Source of the DNA: Eremophila alpestris peregrina
Taxonomy: Eukaryota > Chordata > Aves > Passeriformes > Alaudidae
Length of the DNA stretch: 64,000 nucleotides
Direction of reading: 5' to 3'
Assembly (NCBI GenBank): GCA_009792885.1
Contig: WMCF01000015.1
Location: 10,668,698-10,732,697, forward strand
This document shows positions 39,430-51,767 of the stretch, in pieces. Position 1 is the first letter of the stretch; each line of letters begins with the position of its first letter. Both the position numbers and the translations under genes were made by a program. Below the pieces are notes generated by a model. The model made no database searches. It worked only from the letters and a program-made list of their open reading frames with translations, and was not told the DNA's origin.

Positions 39430-42400
39430 TAAGTACAAAGGTAGTCACAACACCTGCCATTTGCACCTGTCTAAGCTGCCATAAATAACAGTGTCAAAAG
39501 GTAAATAGTAAATAATCCCAAGCGTCATGCCCTTTCTTAGTGAATGGCAGAATAAACATATTGTGACTTGAGTGTGCTCCTAAATTTGGGAACTCTTCTG
39601 TTCATTCTAATAACTCCAAAACTCCCTGGAGTTAAACACTATAAGCCTCACAGAATTTTGTAATTTCATGTCATACAGAAATTAATGACTGCTTTTCCCT
39701 CAATGAGGTTCTTCTCTTCTCCGGTTTTATTACCATTTGATCCGAGCTATTTAATGGACCTGGCATTTGTTACACGTAGAGGAACAGACCTTTAAGGCAG
39801 CACTTGCTTTACTGATTCCACAATAGCAAAGGAGAAAAGAATGTGACTTATCACATAGACCCAGCAGACAATATAAACACGAGATCACATCCAGCCAACA
39901 CATTCTCTTCACTTCTGGAAAAAGCTATAGGCAAGCATCTGGGAGACATTAAAGGATAAACACTTTATTAGTGCATACTGCTATGTATACATTTCATGGC
40001 CTTACCACTTTATGATGTTATCAAACAAAATGTCACAAGCAGAGCTAGTTTGGTGCTTGGCCAAAAGAACCCCAAGGAGACCACAGCTACTGTGGGAAGT
40101 GATGTTAGCAATTCATAGCGTGGCATTTTTCTTTGAGCAAGCAATTGAGTGTAATAAAAGGGGTGACTGCTTGCAAATTGTCATCAGTGTATGAGGCAAA
40201 AATTGGTTTCTGGGAACTTTTTCAAAGTAATAGGTTTAGTTTAGCACCAGCTTTGCTAATTATTTTCTGCCTATGCAAATTTTCACAACTTTTCAAGCAG
40301 ACAACATTTCACATCAGTTCTGATCAAGCTGTTCATGTGCAGTAGGATCAAATTAATAAAAATCATGCAAAAAATTATTGGTAGTGCTTTTTGGTGAGCT
40401 GAGTTCATTAAATATTTTGCTGATGCATAGTGGAATCCTTTTCAAAATTAATAAAATACAGAATATTTGAGTGGCAGGTTACCTTCAGCAAAATTTTGAA
40501 GGAAATGAAGGAAAAATGAGCCAATAGGGAGTCTATTCTCATTTAGTACTGCAATATTTTGACAAATATAATTTTTTATATAATTAAATTTGCTTCAATC
40601 AAAAACATTGTGCTTGATCATATAGAAATTTTGGAGGAGGGAAATTGGCTTCACTGAAAAATGCCAATAGTTCTTTTTTATTTCCACAATTTATATACTA
40701 AAAGATGATGATCACAGTCTTTTACACAGTTACCCAAGAACAAAAGTATTCATCCAGTATATGCAAGATCAAAGTTCAAAAAGAAAATCCTTGTTTCTTG
40801 ATGTCTGGGCCCCCTGTTCAGATAAATGTTTTCATTCTTGCTTTGTGGAATATTCTGCAAAGGGTTGTGACATGAAATTGAGTCAATGGTAATTACATGT
40901 AGCCAGGAGCTGATATCGTCCTGACAGGGGAATTTCCAGTCTGAGGGCCACTTTTTAAGAGATCTCACTTAATATCTTGTCATAGAAGTAAATAGAGAAA
41001 CCTCCACAGAGCAATTCATTCCACCAATAAGTAGGAAAGGGATGCTGTTCATCCTAATAGGCTTAACGAGTGTGATGGAAAGACAAGATACAGTTCACCT
41101 GCATTTAATTGTCTAAACACATATATCAACATGTAAGCTACAAATTTGGGTTCCCATTTATGTCAAAGGAAATCATAGCCAATATAGAAAATGAACCTGT
41201 TTTAAAATGAACCTTAATTAAAGTAGACAAACACTTTTATTTTACATTATTAAAATACATTATTAAAATACATTTTAAAATACATCCCAAATATAATGAT
41301 ATAAGATTTTTTTAAAATTATTCTACCTGAAATTTGTTAACCTTTACATTTTATTAAAAAGAAAGAGAAGAATCTTTGTTTGCTTCCAATCAGACTAATT
41401 CTTTGATTATGAAACTGAAAATCAATTACTTATCAACCACTGTTCTTGACAATCATTTATCTCCCAAGATCTCCCATTAACACATTATTTGCACCAATTC
41501 ACTCAAAAGACTGCTGTGCTTCAGTTTCAAGATCTTCAGCTTTGAATCTATTTGCAAAGGTAATTTGGGAAATTCTTGTAATTCTTTAATGCTTCATTGC
41601 TAATTGCTATGGATTAATTTCTCACAATTGACTCGAAAGATGAAACCTTGCAAGGAGTTATTTCTTAGCTTTCATTTTCTTCTGGAGACTGTAAGCCCAG
41701 ACTAATTTGATGCAGTGTTTTATATGCTTAGTGGAAGTAAATGACAGCTTGCTAAGGCATGTTATGATGGATTTGAGCTACATTTGAATTTGGATTTTTT
41801 TATTATTTTGTTCACTGACATGTTGGCAAAAAAAGATGAAAATAGAACTGTGAGATGAAAGACTGACTTAATGCCATCTTTTCTACCGACTACTTGAAGG
41901 ATAAATCAGAACATTCTCATTGGATGGTATTTCTTTAGAACTATAAAATGAAATAAACAGTCTGTTTAAAAGCAATATGACAGAACAAACCTCAGCCATG
42001 AGCAACATGTTGATCTTAGTGAACATATTTCACCTCATATTACTTGTGGTTCTATTAAAGACAGTAATGGCTGAGTCTGATGATATATTTTAATGCCAGT
42101 GTTATCAAAAAGAATCCTTTAACACACTTTGATTATATGGTAGCTGAGCAGTCTGTGGGTAATAGGTTTAATGGTGCCTTTTGACAGTCTTATGTAACCA
42201 TCTTATTTGATCAGGACATATTCCCAAAGTAAAGCAATTTATAGAAAGACCTTTCCTCCTTGTTTCAGCTTGTTTACTTTTGTTTAATCACATCTGCCCT
42301 CTCAAATTGCATTTTTTCTGTCTTTAGGATGATTTTCAGTTTTCTTGATACTTGTAAACAGCTCTTTTATTCAGTTTCTTTTTACAGATCCTTCTTTTGA

Positions 42401-43129
42401 CATCATGTCAGTACATTTAAAATTCTCTTTTCCATGTCTTTTAATAGGTTACTTTCATTCTAATATTAAAATCCTTATTGCTAGTATTCCACAGAATTTA
42501 ATTCTCCTTATGCATTGTTTTCTCTGTGTTATCTCAGCGTAAGTTGTTACTGTAGGGCTTAACTTTTTGTGTTATGTGATGACAGACTAATTTATTGTTG
42601 TTTTTACGACTTGTTGACATCGTAGATGTTCATCATAGATGAATGCAAATAGCTTGGCCTTAATGCTTTGAAAACAAAATCATTACAGATTGGTAAGCCA
42701 ATTGCCCTGAAAAACTATTATTTTTTAGACTTTTCCTTTTTAAAGAGACAAAAAGAGCAAACAGATAAAAAAGAAAAGAAACACCACAGATCAGAGCATT
42801 TGAATTTCAAATGCTTATATAAAACTGTGCCTGGTTTCATTTGCTTCTTAGCCACAGTTTATCTCAAAAGTTTGATTCTTTGCTACACTGGCTTGGACAA
42901 TTCTTTTATCTTGTACACTCACTAGTAAGGGCTTTCTAATTTACCTTCCCAATTCTATCAAAAACAGAAGTTTTTTTCAGAATGCCAAATGAATTGGCCA
43001 GAAAATTTCAATACTATGGTGAAAAAGCACCCTGTTACAAAAACTTCTGATTATCCATGTTTAAAACTCTTGAAATTACAATCAAAATTACAAGGCTTTC
43101 TTTAAGTCATAGAGAATCTTTGTGGCCTC
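39430..43129. other. Unique A+T-rich non-coding stretch
   Basis: No repeat family recognised. A minus open frame at 40750-40968 has a C...WL...C...P spacing slightly like a leucine-rich-repeat cap, but it lacks splice sites and support. Confidence 0.5.
41243..41286 (+). repeat. Short tandem repeat, TACATTATTAAAA-type unit
   Basis: About three imperfect copies of a 13-14 bp A+T unit. Confidence 0.75.
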
Positions 43130-44126
43130 ACTGAGAAGACTAGTTGATGAGCATTTAGATGATTTGAGACCTGCTTCATGTTATTTGTGAACAGAACAGG
43201 GCAGGTGGGTGATGCAACCATTGGAGGCCATCTTGGGCAAAATGATAATGAAATACATGCAGTTTTCAATTCTTGGAGAAGTAAGAAGGGGGCTTATCAA
43301 AACTACCACCTTGAACTTTGCAGAGCAAACTCTGGTCTGTTTAGGAGCCTGGTTGAGGGTCCCTCGGGAGGCAGTCCTGAATGCCAAAGGGGCTCAGGAA
43401 GGCTGGATGTTTTCCAAGAGGGAAATCATAAAGACATGGAGCAGGCTGTCCCTCCATGCTGGAAGATGAGCCAGAGGGGCAGACTGGCCTGGCTGAACAA
43501 AGAGCTTTGTCTGAGGCATCACCTCTGTAAGAAGGGGCAGGCCACCTGACCTGTATCAGAAACAGTGTGGCCAGCAGGACAAAGGCAGTGATTTCCCCTC
43601 TGTACTGGGCACTGGTGAGGTCACACCTTGAGTCCTGCATCCACTTCTTGGCCCCTCACTGCAAGTAGGACATTGAGGTTCTGGAGCAAATCCAACAAGG
43701 GCAACAAAGGTTTGAAGGGTCCAGAGAGTAAGTCCTGTGAGGAGTGGCTGAGGGAGCTGGAGTTGTTTAGCCTGGAGAAAAGGAGGTTTGGGTGTGACAT
43801 TATCACTATAGTGTACCTGAAAGGAGGGTCTAGCAATGCGAGGGTCAGTCTATTCTCCCAAGAAACAAGCAATAAGAGGTAAGGAAATGGCCTCCACTTG
43901 TACCAAGGGGGGTTTAGATGGGATATTAGGAAAAATTTCTCCACTAAAAGGGGTTGTCAAGCATTGTAACAGACTGACCAGGGTACTCACCATCCATGGA
44001 GGCATTGAAACGATGTGTATATGTGTACTTAGGGACACAGTTTAGTGGAAGACTAAGATTAACAGTTGGACATTATGATCTTAAAGTTCCTTTCCAATCT
44101 AAACGTTTCTGTGACAATATGATTTA
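43130..44126 (+). pseudogene. CR1 LINE with internal deletion of the reverse transcriptase
   Basis: The left part (about 43176-43548) translates, in two frames joined by a frameshift, to the end of the CR1 endonuclease and the linker before the reverse transcriptase: FSILGEVRRGLIKTTTLNF and EAVLNAKGAQEGW in one frame, RGRLAWLNKELCLRHH and KKGQAT in another. The endonuclease SDH-type motif appears as NDN. From about 43552 the sequence jumps to the far end of ORF2 and the 3' UTR (GGGCACTGGTGAGGTCACAC, GAGGAGTGGCTGAGGGAGCT) and ends near TTTCTGTGACAATATGA. The catalytic reverse transcriptase motifs are therefore missing. The element is inactive; the layout comparison relies on general knowledge of CR1. 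Confidence 0.88.
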
Positions 44127-47100
44127 GCAATTTCCTGTCTATTACTGCTCTATTCCTGCTACCGAATCAGGATGCCTATGCTTGGGTGGAAGCTTTGGAG
44201 ATAATCTTGAATTCCCAGTCTGCCAGTTCCCATGGATAGAGAATCCCCAACTGTGAGAGACAGCAAGATCATTTTGAAATACTGGTGACAGGAACATAGA
44301 ATCTAATGTCTTTCTTCAGTGAAAGAACTCATGAGGTAAAGATACATGCCATAATGTCATCTTCTTCCTTTCCTAGCAAGACTAACACAACTGGCTGCTA
44401 ACCCATACCATACTCCTGCAACTTACCCACAGAACTTCTGTATGAAAAGCACAGTCATAATGGCTTGTGGTCACCTAAGAGCCACTTAAAGAAGGCTTCT
44501 TTATCTTACTGATGTGCAGGTTTGAGGCAGAGTGTTTAGTAAATGGACAATAGTGCTTGGACCACCTAGACACTGACATCCCTATAAAAGAGAGGCTAAA
44601 TTTAAAAAAGTCCTTTTATTCATGTATTTCTAAGGACAGCACACTATGGCAACAAAAGCTGGCCTTAAGCAACACAAGAACATCATTAATTTCCCTCACT
44701 AATTTCCCTTGGTGTGAGTACAGCTTTAGTAAAATTTCTCTAGGTTGCTAACAAAAAAAAATAAAACCAAAGCAGTGTGATTTTTTTTAATAATATTTTT
44801 TCACTTTTCCTTAATAACCACTGACTTTACTTCTTTGATTTTACAAATGTTACACTACAGAAGGTTTCATTATCTGCTAACTATTCTCTTCAACTGTTTG
44901 CAGAAAGATTTATCTCACCTAACCTTTGCTGTCTAAACAGCATAATCTGTTATAAGAGATCATTTAAGCAATAGAGAAGAGACAGGTATATTCATACTAT
45001 GATTCATCTCAAAGATAAGCAGAAAAGACATAACCTCTGCCCATGTGCTAGAGAAAAAGCCTTATGCAGATGAATTCGTGATTTAAAAACAAGTTTAAAC
45101 CTCAGTGATCACATCATGGTTGTACCATTCTTACCTATGTCTACAAAGCATAGATACCAATTACATTTGTTTTACATTCCTACGAAAAGAACCAGTTTTG
45201 AGGGCAAAAAACAAACAAATAACTAGCCCTCCAAAACCCCAATATTCCATTGCTGTAAAGAGAATTTTTTCTTGCTGATGATCTTCCTAAGCCTTTCATA
45301 TAATTAAATTCATTTAAAATAAAAAAATTTGAAAAATGAGCCACTCATACCAAAATTTGCTGATTGTTGCTGTCTGATTTTAAAAGGAACTACTTAACAT
45401 ATTGTGTGTGAGAGAGAACTAATCATTTTTCCACTGAATATAGTTGAATAAGAATCATAGGTACATGTATATCTGCCTACAACAAAGTCTCATTATATAA
45501 AGGAGACAGACAGGTTTAGGACTCAATTTTAAACATTTTTCCAAAATTTGCCTTTAAATAATGATGGACTCTTTCAGTGTTACCTTTTTAAGGCCAAATT
45601 TACTAACATGTCTGTCTGGATCTTTATACAAACATGCACTTCATTGCATCTTAATAGCTTACATCTGACAGTGCCAGTTTCCTCCTGGAATTTTGTCACC
45701 ATGCAAGTGAGAGGCTTCAGCAAGCAAGAGAAGCTTCTACAGCTTTCTGTGAGTAACACTGATTTTGCAGAACTGACCCTTGCAATTCCGCTGACTTTTC
45801 AAGGAACCTTTCTGAGAGCATCACAGAATGACAGTCTTTCACCAGTCATCCCTCTAGAGATCTCTGTGCTATGATAAATCACATCAGTTTTTAGTGGGAT
45901 GAAGCTATTTTGGGTTCTTGCTTTTATGTTGGGACAACAGATTAAATCTACTGATAGACATAGGGTTAACACCAGAGGCAAAAAGACATACAGAATAAAA
46001 GCAGGACTAACAGCTCCACATGTCAGCTGCTATAAATCACTTTCTACCTGTTTCTGTCACATCCTTTTCGACTTAAAAAAAAAGCTTCACCCTTGTTTCC
46101 ACTTTGGATTTTTCCCCCCAAACCCATCACATTCATGAACAAGTCAGTCAAGCCTTCCAGTTACAGAAGACAAGTACTGTAGCTGAAAACCTAGTGCAAT
46201 GACAGAATAATGTCAAAAACCTTGTGTGGATTTAAAAAATCGAATAGTTGTTGTGCTTCCTAATTTTTTTTGCATTCCTACAGCAGAGACATGTATCTCC
46301 CATTTTTGATCCTGACGCTTAGAGGATTTAAAATAACAAGGGGAAATGCCTTTATCTTTCTTCCTCTGAACTCCATTCTTTAAGATAATGGAACTATTTC
46401 TTCCACAGAGGTTGCTATCTGTAGTTCAGTTCTTGCTAACTGTACCTGCTGCAGTATCTTCCATGGGATTTTAAAGAAAATACTTAACAACCTTACCAAA
46501 GTACACTAGTGCTCAGCCCAAAATGTTAGCAAAATATTGGTGACTACAGAAGTTATTTTCCTCAATTATTCTCACCATCACATCATCAAATTATCTAAAT
46601 CCTAAAGCCAGCATCCTGCTTAACTTAAGAGTCCCCCTGAAGCCAGGCAGTTGCACCTTAAATGTGCAATGTATTTCCACAGAAATACAATGAAGTGGAA
46701 CAGAAGGGAAAGGTTTGCTCAGTGCCCTGAAATGCTATGCCAGGCTATGTGACACTCAAATGCTCAGTGACAACTTCTAAAAAGTGGAACAGTCTTAAGG
46801 AATAGTGGAAAAATTTAGCTAATTGAAAGCTGTCAGTACAGTTGCTGGGGGACCAACCTTGGTAATAAAGTTAAATTCAGAGTAGCTTTAAAATAAGTAA
46901 CTGTGAGAAACCCTGAACTTATGAGTGGAGAGGATAGAGATAGCATCAAATATTTCAGAATTGAAATCAAAATATATATATTTTTTAAGATGAACCAATG
47001 AATCAGCCAGCAGATTTACACAATTAACATGCATGCCTAACCCACGAGTGAACTTTATTTCTTAGAAAGTTTCATAATTAAAAAAATGGAATGCCAAAAT

Positions 47101-47784
47101 AACACCTTCTGGTGAAAATATTGTAAGTTTTTCATGCAACACATTGTTGGTAATTAGATTTGTGGTATACAATACACAGGGGAGAATGGTAGAGAAATGT
47201 GAATTTGTTTTGATGGTAATTTACAATTTAAAGAATATGTGAAAATTCATTTGGGATAGAAGTAAAAAACATGCTTTTCTTAAACAGAAAATCCATTTCT
47301 AAATCCTCAGGAATGACTAGAGAACTATTAAGTTAATCAGCATAGGCAATGCATGCTTATTATCCCAGCAGGTTTGCACTTACTTTCATTGTATGTGTTC
47401 AGTTTTGGCAAAGTGCTTTACATAATTATTCTTTGAAGAGAATAATATTGAAATACCATTCCTGTTTAATAGTAAAGCAGTAACTTCCAATAAAATTGTA
47501 GAAAACAGATATCAAAAGCCATCAGCTAAACAAAAAAAATATATGTATGACAGATCATTTCTATTTTAAAAATAAGTTAGTAAAACTTTTATTTCGTTCT
47601 TTTTTTCCTTGATATGTTGATTATATTTTGTATCAGCAGTTTTGAAAATATCAGCTGAAAACTCCCAAGTATATAAGAACAGTTCTCTAAGCGATTTGCA
47701 AGAAAAAAATCTAGTAATGCACCATATTTTTTTACTGCCTCATAATGAAGTGCAACTTGGCCACCAAAATACTAAAATTTAACT

Positions 47785-47802
47785 GAATTGAATTGAATTG
47801 AA
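47785..47802 (+). repeat. (GAATT)n short tandem repeat
   Basis: About 3.6 copies of a 5-bp unit. Confidence 0.85.
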
Positions 47803-47957
47803 ATATGCATGTTATCAGCTTCTTACCTGCAATAACTGAATTTTCTACCTACTGCCTAAAATCTATCAGTTATTTTAATTTCAAAAGATAGGTGACATGT
47901 AAGAAATTATTACTGCCCTTAGATTAGATGAATCCCATATTACTATGCCTTTATTTT

Positions 47958-48001
47958 GGTGGTTTTGGTTTTTTGGTTTTTTGGTTTTTTGGGGTTTGGG
48001 G
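47958..48001 (+). repeat. GGTTTT/GGTTTTTT tandem repeat
   Basis: A run of GG doublets spaced by T tracts ending in GGGGTTTGGGG, followed by further GTTTT units to about 48030. All G are on the plus strand. Confidence 0.85.
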
Positions 48002-48218
48002 ATTTGTTTTATTCTGTTTTGTTTTGTTTTTTTCTTTATTCTTTCATAAAGTAAATATATCTTAAAAGTACAACTTTTCTGCCAGGCACTTTTAGATTGA
48101 ATAATTTTCCAGGTTTTCTAAAACTAGTGCCCTAATCCCTGCACAAGAAGCCAAGGACAGCAACTACATTGTCTGACCATCCATTTAGCAGTATCTTGTA
48201 CTTCACAAAAAATAATCT

Positions 48219-48235
48219 AAAAAAAAAAAAAAAAA
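48219..48235. repeat. Poly(A) tract (17 nt)
   Basis: Homopolymer followed by GAAAAAAGAGAG and, about 20 bp on, a poly(T) tract. Confidence 0.9.
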
Positions 48236-48340
48236 GAAAAAAGAGAGATTTAAATATTTTTTTTTTTTGAGGGGGGAAAAGAGAAAGCATGATGATGTTA
48301 CTTTTGGGACAACACGAATATTATCTGAAATGCAAATTAC

Positions 48341-48445
48341 CTTCCAAAGTACAGGGGGAATATTCTCAACTGAGCCCCTCTCCTTTAGCTGTAACTGCTC
48401 TGGTAATGAACCACGAACCATTGCTGAATCTCTGGCTCTCATGAG
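48341..48445 (-). other. Exon-like block, 105 bp
   Basis: On the minus strand the acceptor CACAGTGTCATTTCAG precedes 105 bp ending TGGAAG before GTAATTTGC. One frame is open in exactly 35 codons (phase 0 to 0): LMRARDSAMVRGSLPEQL, then QLKERGSVENIPPVLWK. It could follow the 49509-49558 block in phase, but it does not join in phase to 39347-39426 without a further exon. Unrecognised; may be chance. Confidence 0.22.
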
Positions 48446-49508
48446 CTGAAATGACACTGTGTTAATGACATGAAAAGCAATATATTCTGGGCTCATGCTA
48501 TCAGGTTATGGGGTCCTGCTCAGGTCTGCTCAATTCAATCAAGTGCTGTGCTGCCTGTCATTGCCCACTGTCCAGGGTGTTATACATCACCCATATGTGT
48601 CATTAGCAAGGAAAGCCCTCCCTGGCCAGGCTTGTTGCCAGCCCTGACACCAACTGCTGTCTGTGCCCCTCCTCCTCACCAGCTGTGGGTATGCCTAATG
48701 AACCAAGCCAGTTCCCCACCTTCATAATTTTTTATATCTTAACAGCAGGATAGGAGTGAAGGAAGGCCACAAGAAATTTTTTCCTTTCCTTTCAGAAAAA
48801 AATTACCAAGCTTTCCTTGCCTAAAATTTCTGACATACGGACCACAAAGCCATCAAGTTAAGGTATTTGTTTTCTATCATTATACGTGGGTAGCAATTGG
48901 CTTGTATTTCTCCAGCATAATTATAAATCTCACATTTTCTCCAACTTTTAAACTAATTGGCTTTAAGAGAAACACCCCAGATCCATAAATCAACCTTTTC
49001 CAGTGTGTCTAAAGGACAATTCTGGCCTGTGTTCCTAGCAGAACTTGAAAGGTCTTACAGGCTTCCAACTCACTGGAGGACAAGAAAAAAAAAATCAACA
49101 GTTCCCTTCAGGCTTCAAGCTGCCAGGCTTACACAGGATTATTCTTTCACTCTCTGGGAAAAAAAACCAAAACAGATAATAGTTTCAAAAGTGGTGCTTT
49201 CTATGGAGTGAAATTATTAGGTATCAGAAGGTATTCAGCTGACCAGTTTGCTGGAGATATGCCAGCATTGTCCTGATTTACACCTCATCAGGGGAACGTT
49301 CATGGAAATATGGTTTTGGAGAAAGTTAAGTCATGCTGTGAGACAAATTCTGGTAAAGTAGCAACTCCCTGCCATCATAATAGAATAGGCACATGAATTT
49401 AAAGGTGAGACAGTTTAGTTTTACACAAGCAAACTGAAGGCTATATAAGGCAATATATAAAACATGCACAAAATATGAAATCAATTTCTTGCATGAAAGA
49501 CGACTTAC

Positions 49509-49558
49509 CTCACAAGATGAGTAACCCACTGACTGAGCAATGAAGCAATACACTGCTG
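49509..49558 (-). other. Exon-like block, 50 bp
   Basis: On the minus strand a very strong pyrimidine tract (TTCATTCTTCTTGTCTTGCC then ACTGTTCAG) precedes 50 bp ending TTGTGAG before GTAAGTCG. The upstream ATGATGAAG frame looks like a signal peptide only because the pyrimidine tract encodes Phe and Leu, and it hits TGA before the donor. In the frame entering with two bases it reads AAVYCFIAQSVGYSSCE and ends at a codon boundary. Confidence 0.2.
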
Positions 49559-49956
49559 CTGAACAGTGGCAAGACAAGAAGAATGAACTTCATCATGCAA
49601 TGTCATGCTGCTCGCATGACCAGGCAGAAAGTATTCTTCTCATCCTGCACTGTATTTAGACACTCCATGAGCATAGTTAATGTTGTTTTTCTTTTGGCTT
49701 ATGTGAATTTTTCTCTTAGTTTATATTCCTTATGTGTACAAAAATATTGTGCATGATTTTTTTTTCTCATCTCCCTATAAAACAGCTCTAGAAAAAATAT
49801 ATTTTCCTTCTTGAAGCTTCATGAGCAAGGATATCATTGACTACTCTTTCTGCACAAGAATTTGTACTGAGTGGGTAAAAACAATAGCAAGGGGAAAAAT
49901 GGACTGATGGCATGAAGTATGTATTTAAATCATAACAACACAAACCAAAGAGTACC

Positions 49957-50541
49957 TGTGAGAACTTGCGTCACTCCTTTGGGTGCTCCTGGAGCACCTG
50001 GACCCTGGGGGTCTTGAGCCAGAGCCAAAAATAATTATGTGTTTGATTTTACGCCCTGGAAAAAGCTGCCACACTTAAAAGAGGAGATGCAGTCTACATG
50101 GGTTTGATTGCTATAATTTTTGTTAGGTCTCCAGGTGAAAAATAGAATTTTTAGATTTTATTATATAGGTAGAATGGAGTAAAGATGGAGGAATTTGGGT
50201 GTGTCTATTGTCCTTTTCCTGCTTCTTCTTCCCCTCCATCTTTGCAGTAGTGGTGGCCTTTACTTGATTGGGTTGTGGTAAGATTTCACTGTCTGACATG
50301 GGTCATAGCTATTGGTGCTTAGAGGAAAACATTATTAAGGTAGTTTAGATTATAAAAGTTCAGGTGCCATCGTAGGAGGGGCAGATTCTGCTTTTCTGGC
50401 TTCCTGGGAACATCACGCTGGACTGAGAGAACTTTTAGAGATAAGAAAAGAATAAACAACTCTTCAAAGCAGCTGCCTGGCCTCGGTTCTCTTTCGAACT
50501 CTATCAACTCTCAGGGTGCAAAAACACCTAAAAACCTGAGA
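49957..50541 (+). mobile_element. Solo LTR H (same family as LTR A)
   Basis: The element runs TGTGAGAACTTGCG...AACCTGAGA with a perfect 6-bp duplication AGTACC at 49951-49956 and 50542-50547. A TATA-like box at 50351-50358 and AATAAA at 50451-50456 give plus orientation. It aligns with LTR A over much of its length and is 585 bp long. The canonical terminal ACA is AGA here, one change. No interior sequence is adjacent. Confidence 0.85.
50351..50358 (+). promoter_or_regulatory. LTR H TATA-like box
   Basis: TATAAAAG in the same context as in LTR A. Confidence 0.5.
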
Positions 50542-50547
50542 AGTACC

Positions 50548-51512
50548 CTGAAGCATTCACTCTGATTCTCAGAACAGACATTTTTGTCTGTTCCAGTTAA
50601 AATTATTAACAATAGGATGAGCTCTATAACCTGAAGAATTGCTTTTGTCTTTTGTGGTAAAACAGACAAAGGGAAGTGCTGCTGTGCTTTGAGGGTGCCT
50701 GCTGCATGGCAGGAAATCATCCTCTGAATCCTCTCCTGAGCTCCCACTTTTTAACACAGACAATGCCTCTGAACACCATCTGCCCTGAAAAAGGCACTCC
50801 CTGCCTTCAACATTTACCCTACTTGCTTTTGGTTTGGGTTGTGCTTTGTGCAGTTTTTCAGGGTCAGGGAAGGACGGGTTGCCTAAACAAGTTGAACTTA
50901 TGCCCTGAAGTTTTTTTTGGTTTTGTGGTTGTTGCTTTTTTTTCCTTTTGTAAAATATACAAATGGATTTGAATTATTAAGAAACAACAATTTGAAGCCA
51001 GTTGCCCAAAGGAAACATGTTCGGCTACTTCTCAACACTACAATAAACCCTTACAGCAAAGACTATGCAGCTGGATGAAGACTCAAGCTGACATGATAAA
51101 GCATTTGAATCAACTTGCCACCACCTTGAAGAGCTTTATCTCAAAATGGGTGAGACAACTACTTGGCTGAATATTTGGTCCGGATCTTTCCCTCTCCCTC
51201 TACTGCAGGGATGCAGGCATCCTTCTAAAGCAGGCAAACCTTCTAAAACTCTTTGCTGACAGCTTAAATAAGTGCCTTTCCCAAGTCTTTGGCAATCTTT
51301 CAATAAATTGAACAGAGGAGCACCTGCACATGTTTTGTTGTGCTTTTCCACAGTGCACCACTGGAATATTGCTTCCTTTCTTCTTGACAATAAACCCAAG
51401 TTCTATTTATGATTGCAGGTGGAAAAATATCAACAACAAAAACTCACTCCAACTTTCCCTGATATCTCAGGTATGTAATACATCTGAATAAATCCATGAT
51501 CATACATAAAAT
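50548..51512. other. Unique non-coding stretch
   Basis: Nothing recognised. A minus open frame at 51136-51399 (87 codons) has no recognised domain. Confidence 0.5.
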
Positions 51513-51766
51513 ACTATAGAATAATTTATATAGAAAAGACTCTTTAAATCATTGAGTTAAAATGTAAACCTATCACTGCCAAGTTCATCACTAAACCATG
51601 TCCCTGAGTGTCTACACAACTTTTTAATACCACCGGAGACGGTGACTCAACCACTGCACAGGGCAGCCTGTTCAAATGTTTGATAACACTTTTGGTGAAG
51701 AATTTTTTTGTAATATTTGACGTAAACCTCCTCTGGCACAACCTGAGGACATTTCCTTTTGTCATA
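51513..51766 (-). mobile_element. CR1 3'-end fragment, outer or first copy
   Basis: It begins at its 3' end (ATAGAATAATTTATATAGAA) and continues with ATCACTGCCAAGTTCATCAC, GGGCAGCCTGTTCAAATG and ACCTGAGGACATTTCCTTTT. It breaks off at GTC near 51763, where the next CR1 terminus begins. Confidence 0.87.
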
Positions 51767-51767
51767 A

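Larger units (their letters stand above)
44127..49950. other. Unique A+T-rich non-coding stretch
   Basis: No repeat family recognised. It contains several simple repeats and two exon-like blocks (48341-48445, 49509-49558) listed separately. Confidence 0.5.

Noticed and set aside
40750..40968. Minus-strand frame with C...WL...C...P spacing like a leucine-rich-repeat cap
   Set aside because: No repeats precede it, no splice donors fit, and the spacing match is loose.
49509..49575. ATGATGAAG followed by a hydrophobic signal-peptide-like run on the minus strand
   Set aside because: The run is a splice-acceptor-like pyrimidine tract that happens to encode Phe and Leu, and the frame hits TGA before the donor.
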